Positions 8,500 through 16,898 of a DNA stretch of 43,212 nucleotides are shown in pieces. This DNA comes from Bacteroidaceae bacterium. GTDB taxonomy: Bacteria > Bacteroidota > Bacteroidia > Bacteroidales > Bacteroidaceae. The notes below the pieces were generated by a model. That model was not told the DNA's origin, made no database searches, and saw only the letters and a program-made list of their open reading frames with translations. Each line of letters opens with the position of its first letter. Within the stretch, counting starts at the first letter, position 1. The stretch covers positions 1 to 43,212 of the forward strand of contig JAGBYI010000111.1 in NCBI GenBank assembly GCA_017628845.1, written 5' to 3'. The translations under genes and the position numbers were made by a program.

Positions 8500-8992
8500 C
8501 AGAAAAAGTTCAGTTCTTATTCTTTTTAAAGGTGAAAGCTGTTGTTTTTAAAGGCATCAGGACAAGGAAACAAACTGATGAAATATGCGTTTATAGAAAT
8601 GTACGTAATATTGAGTACAATAATCCCCAACGTTTGGTATATTTGTACCCAATATTCAGTACACTGCTACGCAATATTGAGTTTATTTTTTAGAAAGTGC
8701 TATTTAGGGAAAACGCATGAATTAAAAAGCTTTATCCATGTAGTTAGTAAACTTTTCAGATAATCTTCATCCTATGCTGCATTCATTCTCTTTCTCTTTA
8801 TGGATGCTTTTGTCCTTGATCTAAAAAATATGAGGAAGTCTGCCAGTTTAATAAGAGTGAAGGAATTAAATGACTGTCCTTAGTATATGTTGAGAATTGT
8901 GGCTTATATAGGATGTGTATCTTTGAGTTTTTTTAGCACTTTGCACCAAAAGTTCTTTGAGCATTTGGGTATTTTTTTTATTGTTCTTCTCC
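8500..8992. other. AT-rich non-coding stretch with spaced AATATT repeats
   Basis: I see no credible gene here. Short plus-strand frames around 8493-8763 have no recognisable features. Three copies of AATATTSAGTACA lie at 8607-8619, 8651-8663 and 8673-8685 (last copy with TTTA at its end), with starts 44 and 22 bp apart. A TATATTTG box at 8638-8645 lies between the first two. Confidence 0.45.
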
Positions 8993-9023
8993 TTTGGTAA
9001 TTAGGATTTTATAGTTACCTTTG
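8993..9023 (+). promoter_or_regulatory. Promoter of the 9.0-10.9 kb accessory cassette
   Basis: TTTG at 8993-8996 and TACCTTTG at 9016-9023 are separated by 19 nt, a full match to the Bacteroidetes promoter. The first downstream ATG is at 9045. Confidence 0.65.
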
Positions 9024-9044
9024 TGTCGAATAAAATAAAAAAAG

Positions 9045-9293
9045 ATGCTAGGAAGAATATTTAGATGCCAGATCTATGAGCAAATGCTGAGTTGGAAATA
9101 AATTCAGCACGGGACAACTGCACTTCTTACTAGGGGGGCAAGGCATGTCGGCGAATTCACAGTTGCCGAGGAGTTTGCCCACTATGAATACGAGAGCTAC
9201 ATATTGGTTGGCTTCTCAAAGGCAACACATGCAATACATCGTTTGTTTGAAGATGTTTCCGTGGCATGCACCGAACTTTGCATTCGAAAATAA
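9045..9293 (+). pseudogene. Small open frame interrupted by one in-frame TAA
   Basis: From the ATG at 9045 the frame encodes 18 residues (MLGRIFRCQIYEQMLSWK), meets TAA at 9099-9101, and continues open for 63 more codons to TAA at 9291. The second part (RHVGEFTVAEEFAHYEYESY... to CTELCIRK) has balanced amino-acid composition and looks coding, unlike the other two frames. It sits just behind a good promoter and 12 nt before the 490-aa gene, so it probably was the first gene of that cassette. I do not recognise the family. It could be a gene broken by a nonsense change, a gene starting at a non-ATG codon after the stop, or chance. Confidence 0.35.
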
Positions 9294-9305
9294 AAATAAC
9301 TGGTT

Positions 9306-10778
9306 ATGGAGAAAAGTCAAGTCAATGAAAAATATGTGCTTACACTAGTCGAGAACAGAGATGCGACTCTTAGTGTGAAGAGAATGGATATACCAAGTTC
9401 TGAAGTACCCATTGCTGAATTAGAAGCGATGGCAGAAAATCCTAACAGAACTGTTTACGATATGTCGTCATATTTCTATTCCGTTTTTACTCCTAAAGTT
9501 AAGGCCTTTACCTTTTGCTATCCAAGTGAATATAATGATAGTTATATAGACAACCGTTCTGTCCCTAAAGAAATTTCTTATGCAGATTATGTAAAAGGTG
9601 TTAAGGAAATAGAAACTACTTTCAATGCGAAGCATCGTTTCAGTAAAGAATCCATAGAGGTTTTAAAGTTGAAACTGGATAAGGAAATCATAGAGGCTAA
9701 CCATTCTGCTAAAAAGGAGTATTTAAATAAAGCTTCCATATACATTAAATGTCTGCAACTTAGTGAAACCGTAAAGAAGATACAAGAGCATGACGAGATA
9801 AAATTGTACTCCCGTGATGTTGTTGGGTACTCTACTTACACACATAAAATCAATGACGATATTACCGTTGAATTGAGGACCAATTTTGGTTATGGCAGTG
9901 CTGCTTATTTTAATCTCGCTGTCAAGTATAAGGATATTGTTATCTTGCCATATTCATACCTTGTTCATTACTATTATGCCAACATGAAATCTCTTATGGC
10001 ATGCACAAGGGCATACCGCCCTCTACGAGAGAGTTGGGATGCATCTATCGCTTTCATCGCTGACTTCGTAAATCAATCAATAGCCGACCCGAGAAAATTT
10101 GTCGGTGAATATGTGATAAAAGAAGTTGAAGAGATGATGAAGGGTCTGCGAGCCATTATGGATAATCCGGCAGAAGTTCAAAGCAGGATTAAAGATTTAA
10201 CTTCATCTGAAATTCGTCTCAGCGTTATACGTCCTTTTAACAAGGATGAGTTTATTATGATGGAAACCATGGCGGACGAACTGACCATTTTGTTTAAGGC
10301 CGAAAAAATTACGGGTTCTTTGTTGTTTGTGGAAAGTCTTAAACAACTGCAAGAGGTCTGTGGAGATATGTCAGCATTGATAGATGAAATTCTATCAATG
10401 AACAAAGGAGTTAAGCTGGAAATCCCTCCAGTGCTGAATAGTGTACGTTCAACGATTGAAACATTCAAGAGGGAAGAAATGAATCTTGAACGACAAATTA
10501 AGTTTAAGGAAAACAGAAAACTATATTTTGATAAGCGAAAAGAGCGCCTTCAGGCTAAAATGACTTTCGCAGAGAAGATTGCACATGACAAGATTTTCCG
10601 TGAGAAGAATCCCTTATATGTCAAGCTCGAAGAGGAAATCAATGAGTTAAATCAAAAGGTGTATAATCTCCAAGACAAAATTCAGAAACGCGAAAGAGTA
10701 GAAGAACGTTTGACTGTTTGTCTGAAGAGAACAGGGAGTATTGAAGAATATAAAAAAGAAGAGCATGTCAGCGAATAA
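9306..10778 (+). CDS. Unrecognised 490-aa protein with C-terminal coiled coil
   Basis: I do not recognise a named domain in this protein. It has no signal peptide or membrane segment. The N-terminal half (about 1-250) is mixed alpha/beta and Tyr-rich (YDMSSYFYSVFTPKVKAF, then SYADYVKGVKEI). The C-terminal third (about 370-490) is strongly charged and helical, with long Glu/Lys runs typical of a coiled coil. The gene is clearly more AT-rich than dnaG and pepT on either side, which suggests transfer. It is preceded by a broken small frame, and its last 14 nt overlap the start of a truncated WYL-type regulator, so the set looks like one co-translated cassette. WYL regulators often accompany phage-defence genes. 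A defence role here is only a guess. Confidence 0.7.
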   Translation: MEKSQVNEKYVLTLVENRDATLSVKRMDIPSSEVPIAELEAMAENPNRTVYDMSSYFYSVFTPKVKAFTFCYPSEYNDSYIDNRSVPKEISYADYVKGVKEIETTFNAKHRFSKESIEVLKLKLDKEIIEANHSAKKEYLNKASIYIKCLQLSETVKKIQEHDEIKLYSRDVVGYSTYTHKINDDITVELRTNFGYGSAAYFNLAVKYKDIVILPYSYLVHYYYANMKSLMACTRAYRPLRESWDASIAFIADFVNQSIADPRKFVGEYVIKEVEEMMKGLRAIMDNPAEVQSRIKDLTSSEIRLSVIRPFNKDEFIMMETMADELTILFKAEKITGSLLFVESLKQLQEVCGDMSALIDEILSMNKGVKLEIPPVLNSVRSTIETFKREEMNLERQIKFKENRKLYFDKRKERLQAKMTFAEKIAHDKIFREKNPLYVKLEEEINELNQKVYNLQDKIQKRERVEERLTVCLKRTGSIEEYKKEEHVSE

Positions 10779-10938
10779 GAATGCGATGACCAGATGTAAA
10801 ATACTGGATGACTTGCTAAGCAACCGGTATCATAACAACTCCTTGGATGACCTGACGGAGAAGGTAAACTATCGTCTTTCCGAAATGCAATGCCAATATG
10901 AAGGACAAACAGAATTCAACCAAGTTTCTCATGCTTAG
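10765..10938 (+). pseudogene. N-terminal stump of a WYL-type transcriptional regulator
   Basis: From the ATG at 10765 the frame begins MSANKNAMTRCKILDDLLSN and continues through a SLDDLTEKVN segment. This closely resembles the N-terminal winged-helix start of Bacteroidales WYL-domain regulators (typically MxxNKxAxxRYxxLDxCxxN..., about 300 aa). Homology fades after about residue 42, and the frame stops at 57 aa inside the leader of the TonB-C gene. The wing, the WYL domain and the C-terminal extension are missing. The start overlaps the upstream stop by 14 nt. It is most likely the relic of a regulator cut off by a deletion with its junction near 10890. The identification rests on recalled family pattern. 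Confidence 0.6.
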
Positions 10939-11359
10939 AGGACTATTCCTGTCTGCCATGCTTGTTGTCTCCATTCTTTCTTATGCTCAGACAGAGACCA
11001 TGGTCAGCAACACTGATAGTTTGGAAACCAAGGAGAGTAGAGACGGTACTATTTATGAAGATTTTGAATTTCCTGCCGAATTTCCAGGTGGGCAGGAAGC
11101 ATTGAAGGAGTATCTAAAAAAAGAATTCCGATATACCAGTAAATCCCTGAAGAAAATAACATGTGACAGAATAATACTTAGGGTTACAATCAATGTAGAC
11201 GGAAGCTTAAGCGACATAGAGATAGTTCGTGGTTCAGGAAACAAAAGGCTGGACAAGAAAGCCGTGCGAGTCGTGAAGAATATGCCACGATGGAAACCTG
11301 CTTCTGAGGCCGGTAGAATCATACCGATAAGATACTATCTGCCAATAAAGTTGGATTAG
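10898..11359 (+). CDS. Exported TonB C-terminal domain protein (153 aa)
   Basis: A hydrophobic N-terminus (about 12-30, ending SYAQ) looks like a signal peptide or anchor. It is followed by a short linker with FPGGQEALKEYL and a TonB-C-like domain at about 60-153 (VTINVDGSLSDIEIVRGSGN ... NMPRWKPASEAGRIIPIRYY). In Bacteroidetes such small TonB-C proteins are common; most lack the Pro-rich spacer of a true TonB and their exact role is unclear. The gene starts inside the truncated WYL frame, so its original promoter may have been lost. Its last 25 codons are duplicated at 17619-17693 with silent changes only, except near the junction. Confidence 0.75.
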   Translation: MKDKQNSTKFLMLRGLFLSAMLVVSILSYAQTETMVSNTDSLETKESRDGTIYEDFEFPAEFPGGQEALKEYLKKEFRYTSKSLKKITCDRIILRVTINVDGSLSDIEIVRGSGNKRLDKKAVRVVKNMPRWKPASEAGRIIPIRYYLPIKLD

Positions 11360-11447
11360 TATTCCTCTCACAACAGGAAGTCAGTATGCTATGCTCTTGC
11401 ATTTTCGCTCACTGAATCGTACCCTTGACCTGCCGGTCGAAGGTACT
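11284..11447 (+). repeat. 164-bp direct repeat, copy A
   Basis: This segment aligns without gaps to 17618-17781 (constant offset 6334), with 7 mismatches by eye (about 96% identity). It contains the last 25 codons of the TonB-C gene, its 3' flank and one copy of the promoter-like box (11406-11427, CGCTCACTGAATCGTACCCTTG in parts). The two copies bracket the 6.2-kb LRR module. Confidence 0.9.
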
Positions 11448-11470
11448 TGTGCTTGAAAATATTCAAATTA

Positions 11471-11502
11471 TTTGATATTTTGATAGCTTCTTCGTATCTT
11501 TG
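11471..11502 (+). promoter_or_regulatory. Promoter of the LRR surface-protein module
   Basis: TTTG at 11471-11474 and TATCTTTG at 11495-11502 are separated by 20 nt, matching the Bacteroidetes promoter. Transcription would start near 11508, leaving a leader of about 430 nt before the LRR gene. Confidence 0.65.
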
Positions 11503-11507
11503 CCACT

Positions 11508-11935
11508 GTCTCACGCCGATCGCATCCTTTATGGGTGTGGGTGGGTGTGGGGCAAAACATAATAAAAGGCGTTTACTACGCTTTGATTCTGACGATTAGA
11601 AATCCTGGAAAAATTTCATTCCTGTCAGGAACAAGGCAACGTGAATGTCCTTCGTGGGTATGTTATACACATTCCCCCATTGTACATTGCCAGCCAATGG
11701 TGTATCCTTATGCCAAAGGTGTATGGCCAGTTGCAAGGGTGAATTATATACACATATCGGCGTGGGGCTTAGGCGTTGCTCGTTTCGACAGGATGGGCAA
11801 TTCCAGGAGCCTCTAATCGTGAAGCGGGCAACAGTGCAGAGCTTCACGTCTTTTTTTATCCCTAACCGGAGCCGAGAAGTACGGAAAGCAGCACACATAG
11901 GAATAGATGAAATACATTTATAAAAACATACTACT
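11508..11935 (+). ncRNA. Long structured leader of the LRR gene (candidate cis-acting RNA)
   Basis: About 430 nt separate the promoter from the start codon. The stretch has small hairpins (TTCCTGTCAGGAA near 11618) and recurring GTGTAT/ATACAC pieces between 11650 and 11760 that can pair with each other. It ends with a strong terminator hairpin at 11818-11857, 78 nt before the gene. This is the arrangement of an attenuator or riboswitch. Open frames on both strands overlap here and look accidental. I cannot assign it to a known RNA class. Confidence 0.4.
11818..11857 (+). terminator. Intrinsic terminator inside the LRR leader
   Basis: CGTGAAGC (11818-11825) pairs perfectly with GCTTCACG (11841-11848) across a 15-nt loop and is followed by TCTTTTTTT. 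Its position between promoter and start codon suggests transcription attenuation. Confidence 0.7.
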
Positions 11936-14900
11936 ATGTGGAAAAAACTTTTTATTTTAGTTATGGTACTCTCTACCGGCCTATGTGCTTGGAGTGCCGA
12001 CGGTGATACATTTCAAGCAGAAACACCGGGTGGAGTGATGATGAAATTTAAGGTCATCAGCGAGGCAGAGAAGACTTGTGCTGTTGCGAGTAATGCAATT
12101 GATATTGCAACAAAAGGAGTTGTAACTGTGCCAGAAGAAGTAAAGGGATATAAGGTGGTAGAAATCCAACCAAAATCTTTTGAAGGCAGGGACTATATTA
12201 CCTCCGTGTCCTTGCCCAACACGCTAACGTCAATAGGCTCCTATGCTTTTAATAGTTGCTCTGCTCTAACATCCATCCACTTCCCCGATAGTTTAGCATC
12301 TATTGGAGGTCGTGCATTTTCTGGTTGCTCAAAATTACATTGGAAAGAATTGCCCACTAATCTTGTTTCTATTGGTGATGAGGCGTTTTCTGGTTGCACC
12401 ATTGACAGCGTTTCTGTTAGAGAGGACATGGAGTTATCTGGTAGCCCATTTGCAAATTGTACAATCAATGCCGTTTCTGTTCATAAAAAAGTATTTGGAT
12501 ACTGGTTCAGTAACAATACATCCATAAAAAAGGTGTATATTGGCAAAGAAGTAGAGACAATAGGCTCAGCTTCCTATTTAAATGTATGTAGTGGAATTGA
12601 AATGATCAAAGTGGATACGGCGAATATCATTTTTGATTCACGTGAAGATTGCAATTCAATTATAAAGACGGCAACAAACTACCTTATAGTGGGCTGCAAG
12701 ACCTCTATCATACCTAAGTCAATAACAAGAATAGTTGATTATGCATTCTATGGTTGCACTGGGCTTACCAGCATCGAACTTCCTGCAAGTCTCACACACA
12801 TTACTCGTTCTGCTTTCGAAGGCTGCACTGGGCTTACCAGCATCGAACTTCCTGCAAGTCTCACAAGCATAGATGTTTGTGCATTCGAAGGCTGTACTGG
12901 GCTTACCAGCATCGAACTTCCTGCAAGTCTCACAAGCATAGGTGGTTCTGCATTCGAAGACTGCACTGGGCTTACCAGCATCGAACTCCCTGCAAGTCTC
13001 ACAAGGATAGAATCGTCGGCATTTTCTAATTGCACTAATATTCAAAATGTAGTATCGCATATTCGCAAGCCATTCCGTATCAGTGCCTTCCCTGCCGAAG
13101 TTTTATCCACAGCAACCTTAACCGTTCCGTATGGTCTTACGATCCTGTATAGGAGTGCTAGTGGCTGGAACTTCCAGACAATAAAGGAAATGGAGGGCAC
13201 CTATGAAGAAAGCACATTCATACAATTTGCGGACTCACTGACGAAAGTATTTTGTCTCAAAAATTGGGATGAGAATAAGGATGGGGAACTTAGCCTTTAC
13301 GAGGCAAGTTTGGTTACCTCTCTGAAGAATATCAGCATCGCTAATAACATTGTATCGTTTGATGAGCTGAAATATTTTGAAAACCTATCTGATATAGGAA
13401 CTGCTTTTAAATCTCGTACAAACCTATCATCCATTACGTTGCCCAAGAGTGTGGCAACCATTGGCACGCAAGCATTTTATAATTGCACCGCCCTTACCTC
13501 CATCCAACTCCCAGACAGTTTGGGGACTATTGGAGAATATGCCTTCTATAATTGCAAGGCTTTGAGTACCATACAAATACCAGAATCGGTGCAATCCTTA
13601 GGAGAAAGGGTGTTTGAGAATTGTTCTGGCCTTACATCTGCAACCTTGCCCAAAGGTTTGAAAAGTATACCCGCTTACCTTTTCTTGAAATGCTCCGCTT
13701 TGGCAGAAGTGGTATTGCCAGACAGTTTGGAGATAATAGGTGGTTCTGCATTCGAAGAATGTGCAAGCCTGACGCAAATTTCATTGCCCGAAGGCCTCTC
13801 TGTACTTTCTGGCGGTGCCTTTGACGGGAGTGGGCTTAAGGAAATGGTACTGCCATCCACACTGACAAAGATTGGAGATTATGCTTTGGCAGGGTCTGTT
13901 ATCCATTGCCCGATAAAGGAACCGATAAGCGTCAAGTATCCTTCACGTGATGCCAGAAACACAGTGCTCTATGTGCCAGAAGAGAGTGTGGATGCATATA
14001 GGAATGCTTCTGGATGGAAGAATTTTATTGTAATAGCAGAAGGCAACGGCAATACAGATTGGACGGAAGGCCAGATAGTGGTGAACGTGGAAAGCGCCGG
14101 AGGATTGCGTATGGCTTTGCTGGAACGTGACGAAGAAGAGATTCGTCGCTTGAAGATCTGCGGTCCTCTGAACAGTATTGACCTTCAGTATCTGGCAGAA
14201 GGCAAGGGTGTGATTTCAAACTTGGAATCTATCGACCTCAGCGATGTGACCTTGATATATGATGGCGGATGTTATAGAAGTTATGCGTATGAAAATCCCG
14301 ATGTCATGTGGTCCTACAACAAATACAGTTTCTTTTTGACAGAAGAAACGTCCGAAAAACATGGTTCGAACGTTATGTCAAATACAGACTACCATTATTA
14401 TTATGGTCCGGACCTGGCTGGCTTATTTATGGATGGACCATACAAGCACATCGTAATGCCACGTGGCATCACTCGGGCGGCAAGTCATGCGTTTAGCGAA
14501 TGTGCCAATCTGCAAGAAGTGGAATTCGCCAACGGGCTGAAGTATGTTGCTTCAAGTGCATTTGCCGGTTGCGTCTCATTACCCACGCTAAATTTGGAAG
14601 AGGTGGATTCAATTGGAGCGTCGGCATTTAGCAGATGCCGAACCTTTAATGTGGAGAACATGAACAAGGTACGACACATTGGGAACAATGCATTTAATAA
14701 GTGTGACTTTTTAAAAGGCTCTAACGGGGTTGTGTCTTTACCTCTTTGTGACTCCATTGGTGCAGGTGCTTTCTTAGGGTGTTCGAACATAGAAAAGATA
14801 GAACTTTCCGAGAATCTGCGTTTCCTTGGAAAGCAAGCCTTTATGAATTGCGCTTCTTTGACAAGCGTAAATTTATCAAGTTCGCTTCAGGCTTTGTTTG

Positions 14901-16849
14901 AGGAAACTTTCTCCGGTTGTACGGCGCTTAAAGAGGTTAGTTATTCTGAGAACTTGTTGAAGGTGCATTGCAATGCTTTCAATAATACGCCTTGGTATGA
15001 AAATCTGCCGGTGGAAGGTGGAGTGAAATACATGGGCAACATTGCCATGTATGTTGTTGACACCCAAAATGCAGCAGGCATTCGCGAGGGAACAACAAGC
15101 ATTGCAGATGGTTTCTATAGTTCATATCTTAGTGACTTTTCATTGCCGAAATCGTTGCGCCGTATTGGTGACGATGCTCTTCGTAGCTACAACCTCAGTA
15201 CGCTTCTACTCCCTGAGGGATTGGAAGAGATTGGTGAAAACGCTTTCTATAATAACCAACAATTGACCAAGGTTACTTTGAACGAGAAGTTGAAGGAAGT
15301 TGGTCGTTATGCATTTAGAGGGTGCAGCCAACTGGCGCTTGTCAACTACAATGCCATCAATCTGCAAGCAACAGATCTTTTCTCGAATTGCACCTCGTTG
15401 GAGAAGGTTAACGTGGGAGCAAAGGTAAGAATATTGCCTGAAGGTATCTTTAATGGCTGTGAAAATCTCGCCATTGTCAAGTTTGCGGAACGAACTGATG
15501 ACACTCCCTTTGTGCTTGGAGATTATGTCTTTAGCGGTTGTGGAAATTTAACCTCGTTGGATTTGCCTGCGACAACAACCGAAATAGGTAGAGACGCCTT
15601 TTCTTATTGTTCGAGACTAAGCACGTTGAATTTACCTTCAACAATAACCGAGATAGGAGAGTATGCATTCCAGGAATGTTACAATATACAAAACTTCATT
15701 GTACCTGAGCAAGTCACTGTTTTGAATAAAGGTGTTTTTGAAGGTTGCTTGACATTGTTTAATATCGTATTGCCTGACGGACTAAAGATTATTGGTGATG
15801 AGGCTTTCTCTGATTGTCAATATCTTAATACTCCAGAACTTCCAGAAGGACTTGATAGCATTGGTAAAGCTGCCTTCTACAGATGCTATTGTTTTACAGA
15901 AATTACCATTCCCAGTACAGTAACCCGAATGGGAGGTGGTATATTGAATGATTGTTATCTCTTACAGAAGATAAACAGCCGCATCGAACATCCGATGGAG
16001 ACAGAAGAAATTGTAAGCTTGAGCAATGAACTAATAAGAGACCTGTATAATCTTTCTTCTGGTTCTAAGTTTACATGGGATCATATTGACGAAATGTATT
16101 CAAAAATAGTACTCACTGTGCCTGCTGGAAGCAAGAAACTTTATCGGCAGACTGCTGACTGGTCGAAATTTGCGGATATAGTGGAAGAAGGTGATGATAC
16201 ACCAGAAAAGAATTTCCTGCTTGCTGTTATTGATCCACTTCCTGCCGGCTTTATGACACAGCTCGACATCTCGTTGACCAACAATAGAGAAGATTTTACC
16301 GCCTACCAGTTTGATATTATCCTTCCCATAGACATTGAGATGGAAACTGATGAAGATGGAAACTATAAGTTTGTGATGGGAGACAGAAACGATGCATCAC
16401 ACACCGTTATGGTGGAAAAAATCGAGGATAAGCTTCCTTCCGGTACAAAAAGAAACCGCTATCGCTTCATCTGCCTTTCAGCGCAAAACGCACCCATTAA
16501 GGGAACTGCCGGCAAACTATTGGGAATTCCTCTGATAACGGATGCAGACATGAAACCTGGAGTATATGAAGCAAGGTTGGAAAACATCATCTTTACACAA
16601 CAAGACGGAACAGAAAACGAACTGTTGACAAGAGACTTCAATATAACGCTTACAGAAGCACCCGATTTCATTTTGGGAGACGCTAACGGAGATGCTTCTA
16701 TAACCGTTTCGGACATTGTAAGCGTGATAAACCACATTATGCTTCATCCGGAGGGCAACTTCAATAAGGATGCGGCAGATGCAAACCAAGATGGAGTAAT
16801 AAACGTGTCGGATGTGGTTAAGATTGTGAACTTGATCATGAACAAATGA
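11936..16849 (+). CDS. BspA-like leucine-rich-repeat surface protein with C-terminal dockerin-like domain
   Basis: A 1637-aa exported protein. After a signal peptide (about 1-20) come many LRR_5/BspA-type repeats of about 23 residues (xxIGxxAFxxCxxLTSIxLPxSL) in three blocks: about 75-400, 490-700 and 850-1400. Between the first two lies a calcium-loop-like DENKDGELS (about 444-452), and between the last two a non-LRR segment (about 705-850). Residues 274-365 are four nearly identical repeats. A cohesin-like beta domain (about 1426-1570) precedes a dockerin-like pair of Ca-binding loops (DANGDASITVSD and DANQDGVINVSD, about 1578-1637). Such proteins mediate adhesion to host or other bacteria. 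The C-terminus has no T9SS-type tail. The partner gene follows 49 nt downstream. Confidence 0.9.
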   Translation: MWKKLFILVMVLSTGLCAWSADGDTFQAETPGGVMMKFKVISEAEKTCAVASNAIDIATKGVVTVPEEVKGYKVVEIQPKSFEGRDYITSVSLPNTLTSIGSYAFNSCSALTSIHFPDSLASIGGRAFSGCSKLHWKELPTNLVSIGDEAFSGCTIDSVSVREDMELSGSPFANCTINAVSVHKKVFGYWFSNNTSIKKVYIGKEVETIGSASYLNVCSGIEMIKVDTANIIFDSREDCNSIIKTATNYLIVGCKTSIIPKSITRIVDYAFYGCTGLTSIELPASLTHITRSAFEGCTGLTSIELPASLTSIDVCAFEGCTGLTSIELPASLTSIGGSAFEDCTGLTSIELPASLTRIESSAFSNCTNIQNVVSHIRKPFRISAFPAEVLSTATLTVPYGLTILYRSASGWNFQTIKEMEGTYEESTFIQFADSLTKVFCLKNWDENKDGELSLYEASLVTSLKNISIANNIVSFDELKYFENLSDIGTAFKSRTNLSSITLPKSVATIGTQAFYNCTALTSIQLPDSLGTIGEYAFYNCKALSTIQIPESVQSLGERVFENCSGLTSATLPKGLKSIPAYLFLKCSALAEVVLPDSLEIIGGSAFEECASLTQISLPEGLSVLSGGAFDGSGLKEMVLPSTLTKIGDYALAGSVIHCPIKEPISVKYPSRDARNTVLYVPEESVDAYRNASGWKNFIVIAEGNGNTDWTEGQIVVNVESAGGLRMALLERDEEEIRRLKICGPLNSIDLQYLAEGKGVISNLESIDLSDVTLIYDGGCYRSYAYENPDVMWSYNKYSFFLTEETSEKHGSNVMSNTDYHYYYGPDLAGLFMDGPYKHIVMPRGITRAASHAFSECANLQEVEFANGLKYVASSAFAGCVSLPTLNLEEVDSIGASAFSRCRTFNVENMNKVRHIGNNAFNKCDFLKGSNGVVSLPLCDSIGAGAFLGCSNIEKIELSENLRFLGKQAFMNCASLTSVNLSSSLQALFEETFSGCTALKEVSYSENLLKVHCNAFNNTPWYENLPVEGGVKYMGNIAMYVVDTQNAAGIREGTTSIADGFYSSYLSDFSLPKSLRRIGDDALRSYNLSTLLLPEGLEEIGENAFYNNQQLTKVTLNEKLKEVGRYAFRGCSQLALVNYNAINLQATDLFSNCTSLEKVNVGAKVRILPEGIFNGCENLAIVKFAERTDDTPFVLGDYVFSGCGNLTSLDLPATTTEIGRDAFSYCSRLSTLNLPSTITEIGEYAFQECYNIQNFIVPEQVTVLNKGVFEGCLTLFNIVLPDGLKIIGDEAFSDCQYLNTPELPEGLDSIGKAAFYRCYCFTEITIPSTVTRMGGGILNDCYLLQKINSRIEHPMETEEIVSLSNELIRDLYNLSSGSKFTWDHIDEMYSKIVLTVPAGSKKLYRQTADWSKFADIVEEGDDTPEKNFLLAVIDPLPAGFMTQLDISLTNNREDFTAYQFDIILPIDIEMETDEDGNYKFVMGDRNDASHTVMVEKIEDKLPSGTKRNRYRFICLSAQNAPIKGTAGKLLGIPLITDADMKPGVYEARLENIIFTQQDGTENELLTRDFNITLTEAPDFILGDANGDASITVSDIVSVINHIMLHPEGNFNKDAADANQDGVINVSDVVKIVNLIMNK
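12755..13030 (+). repeat. Four 69-bp tandem repeats inside the LRR gene
   Basis: Each unit encodes 23 residues beginning CTGLTSIELPASLT. The first about 42 nt of the units are almost identical at the DNA level, while the following codons differ. Other LRRs in the protein are far more diverged, so this block probably arose by recent slippage or unequal exchange. Confidence 0.9.
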
Positions 16850-16898
16850 TGATGAGATTGGAACAGAAGCAAATAATAATGTCAAAAGAAAGAATAGT

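Noticed and set aside
9145-9348. 67-aa frame starting at ATG 9145
   Set aside because: It is in a different frame from the coding-looking segment, runs into the 490-aa gene, and has a poor residue pattern; the 9045 frame is a better candidate.
11535-11923. Overlapping frames of about 90-100 aa in the LRR leader, on both strands
   Set aside because: They occur in several frames at once, contain the terminator hairpin, and lack coding-like composition. Treated as structured non-coding leader.
12719-13060. Minus-strand Cys-rich repeat protein antisense to the LRR gene
   Set aside because: It is the antisense reading of the four 69-bp LRR repeats, which produce the repetitive peptide artificially.
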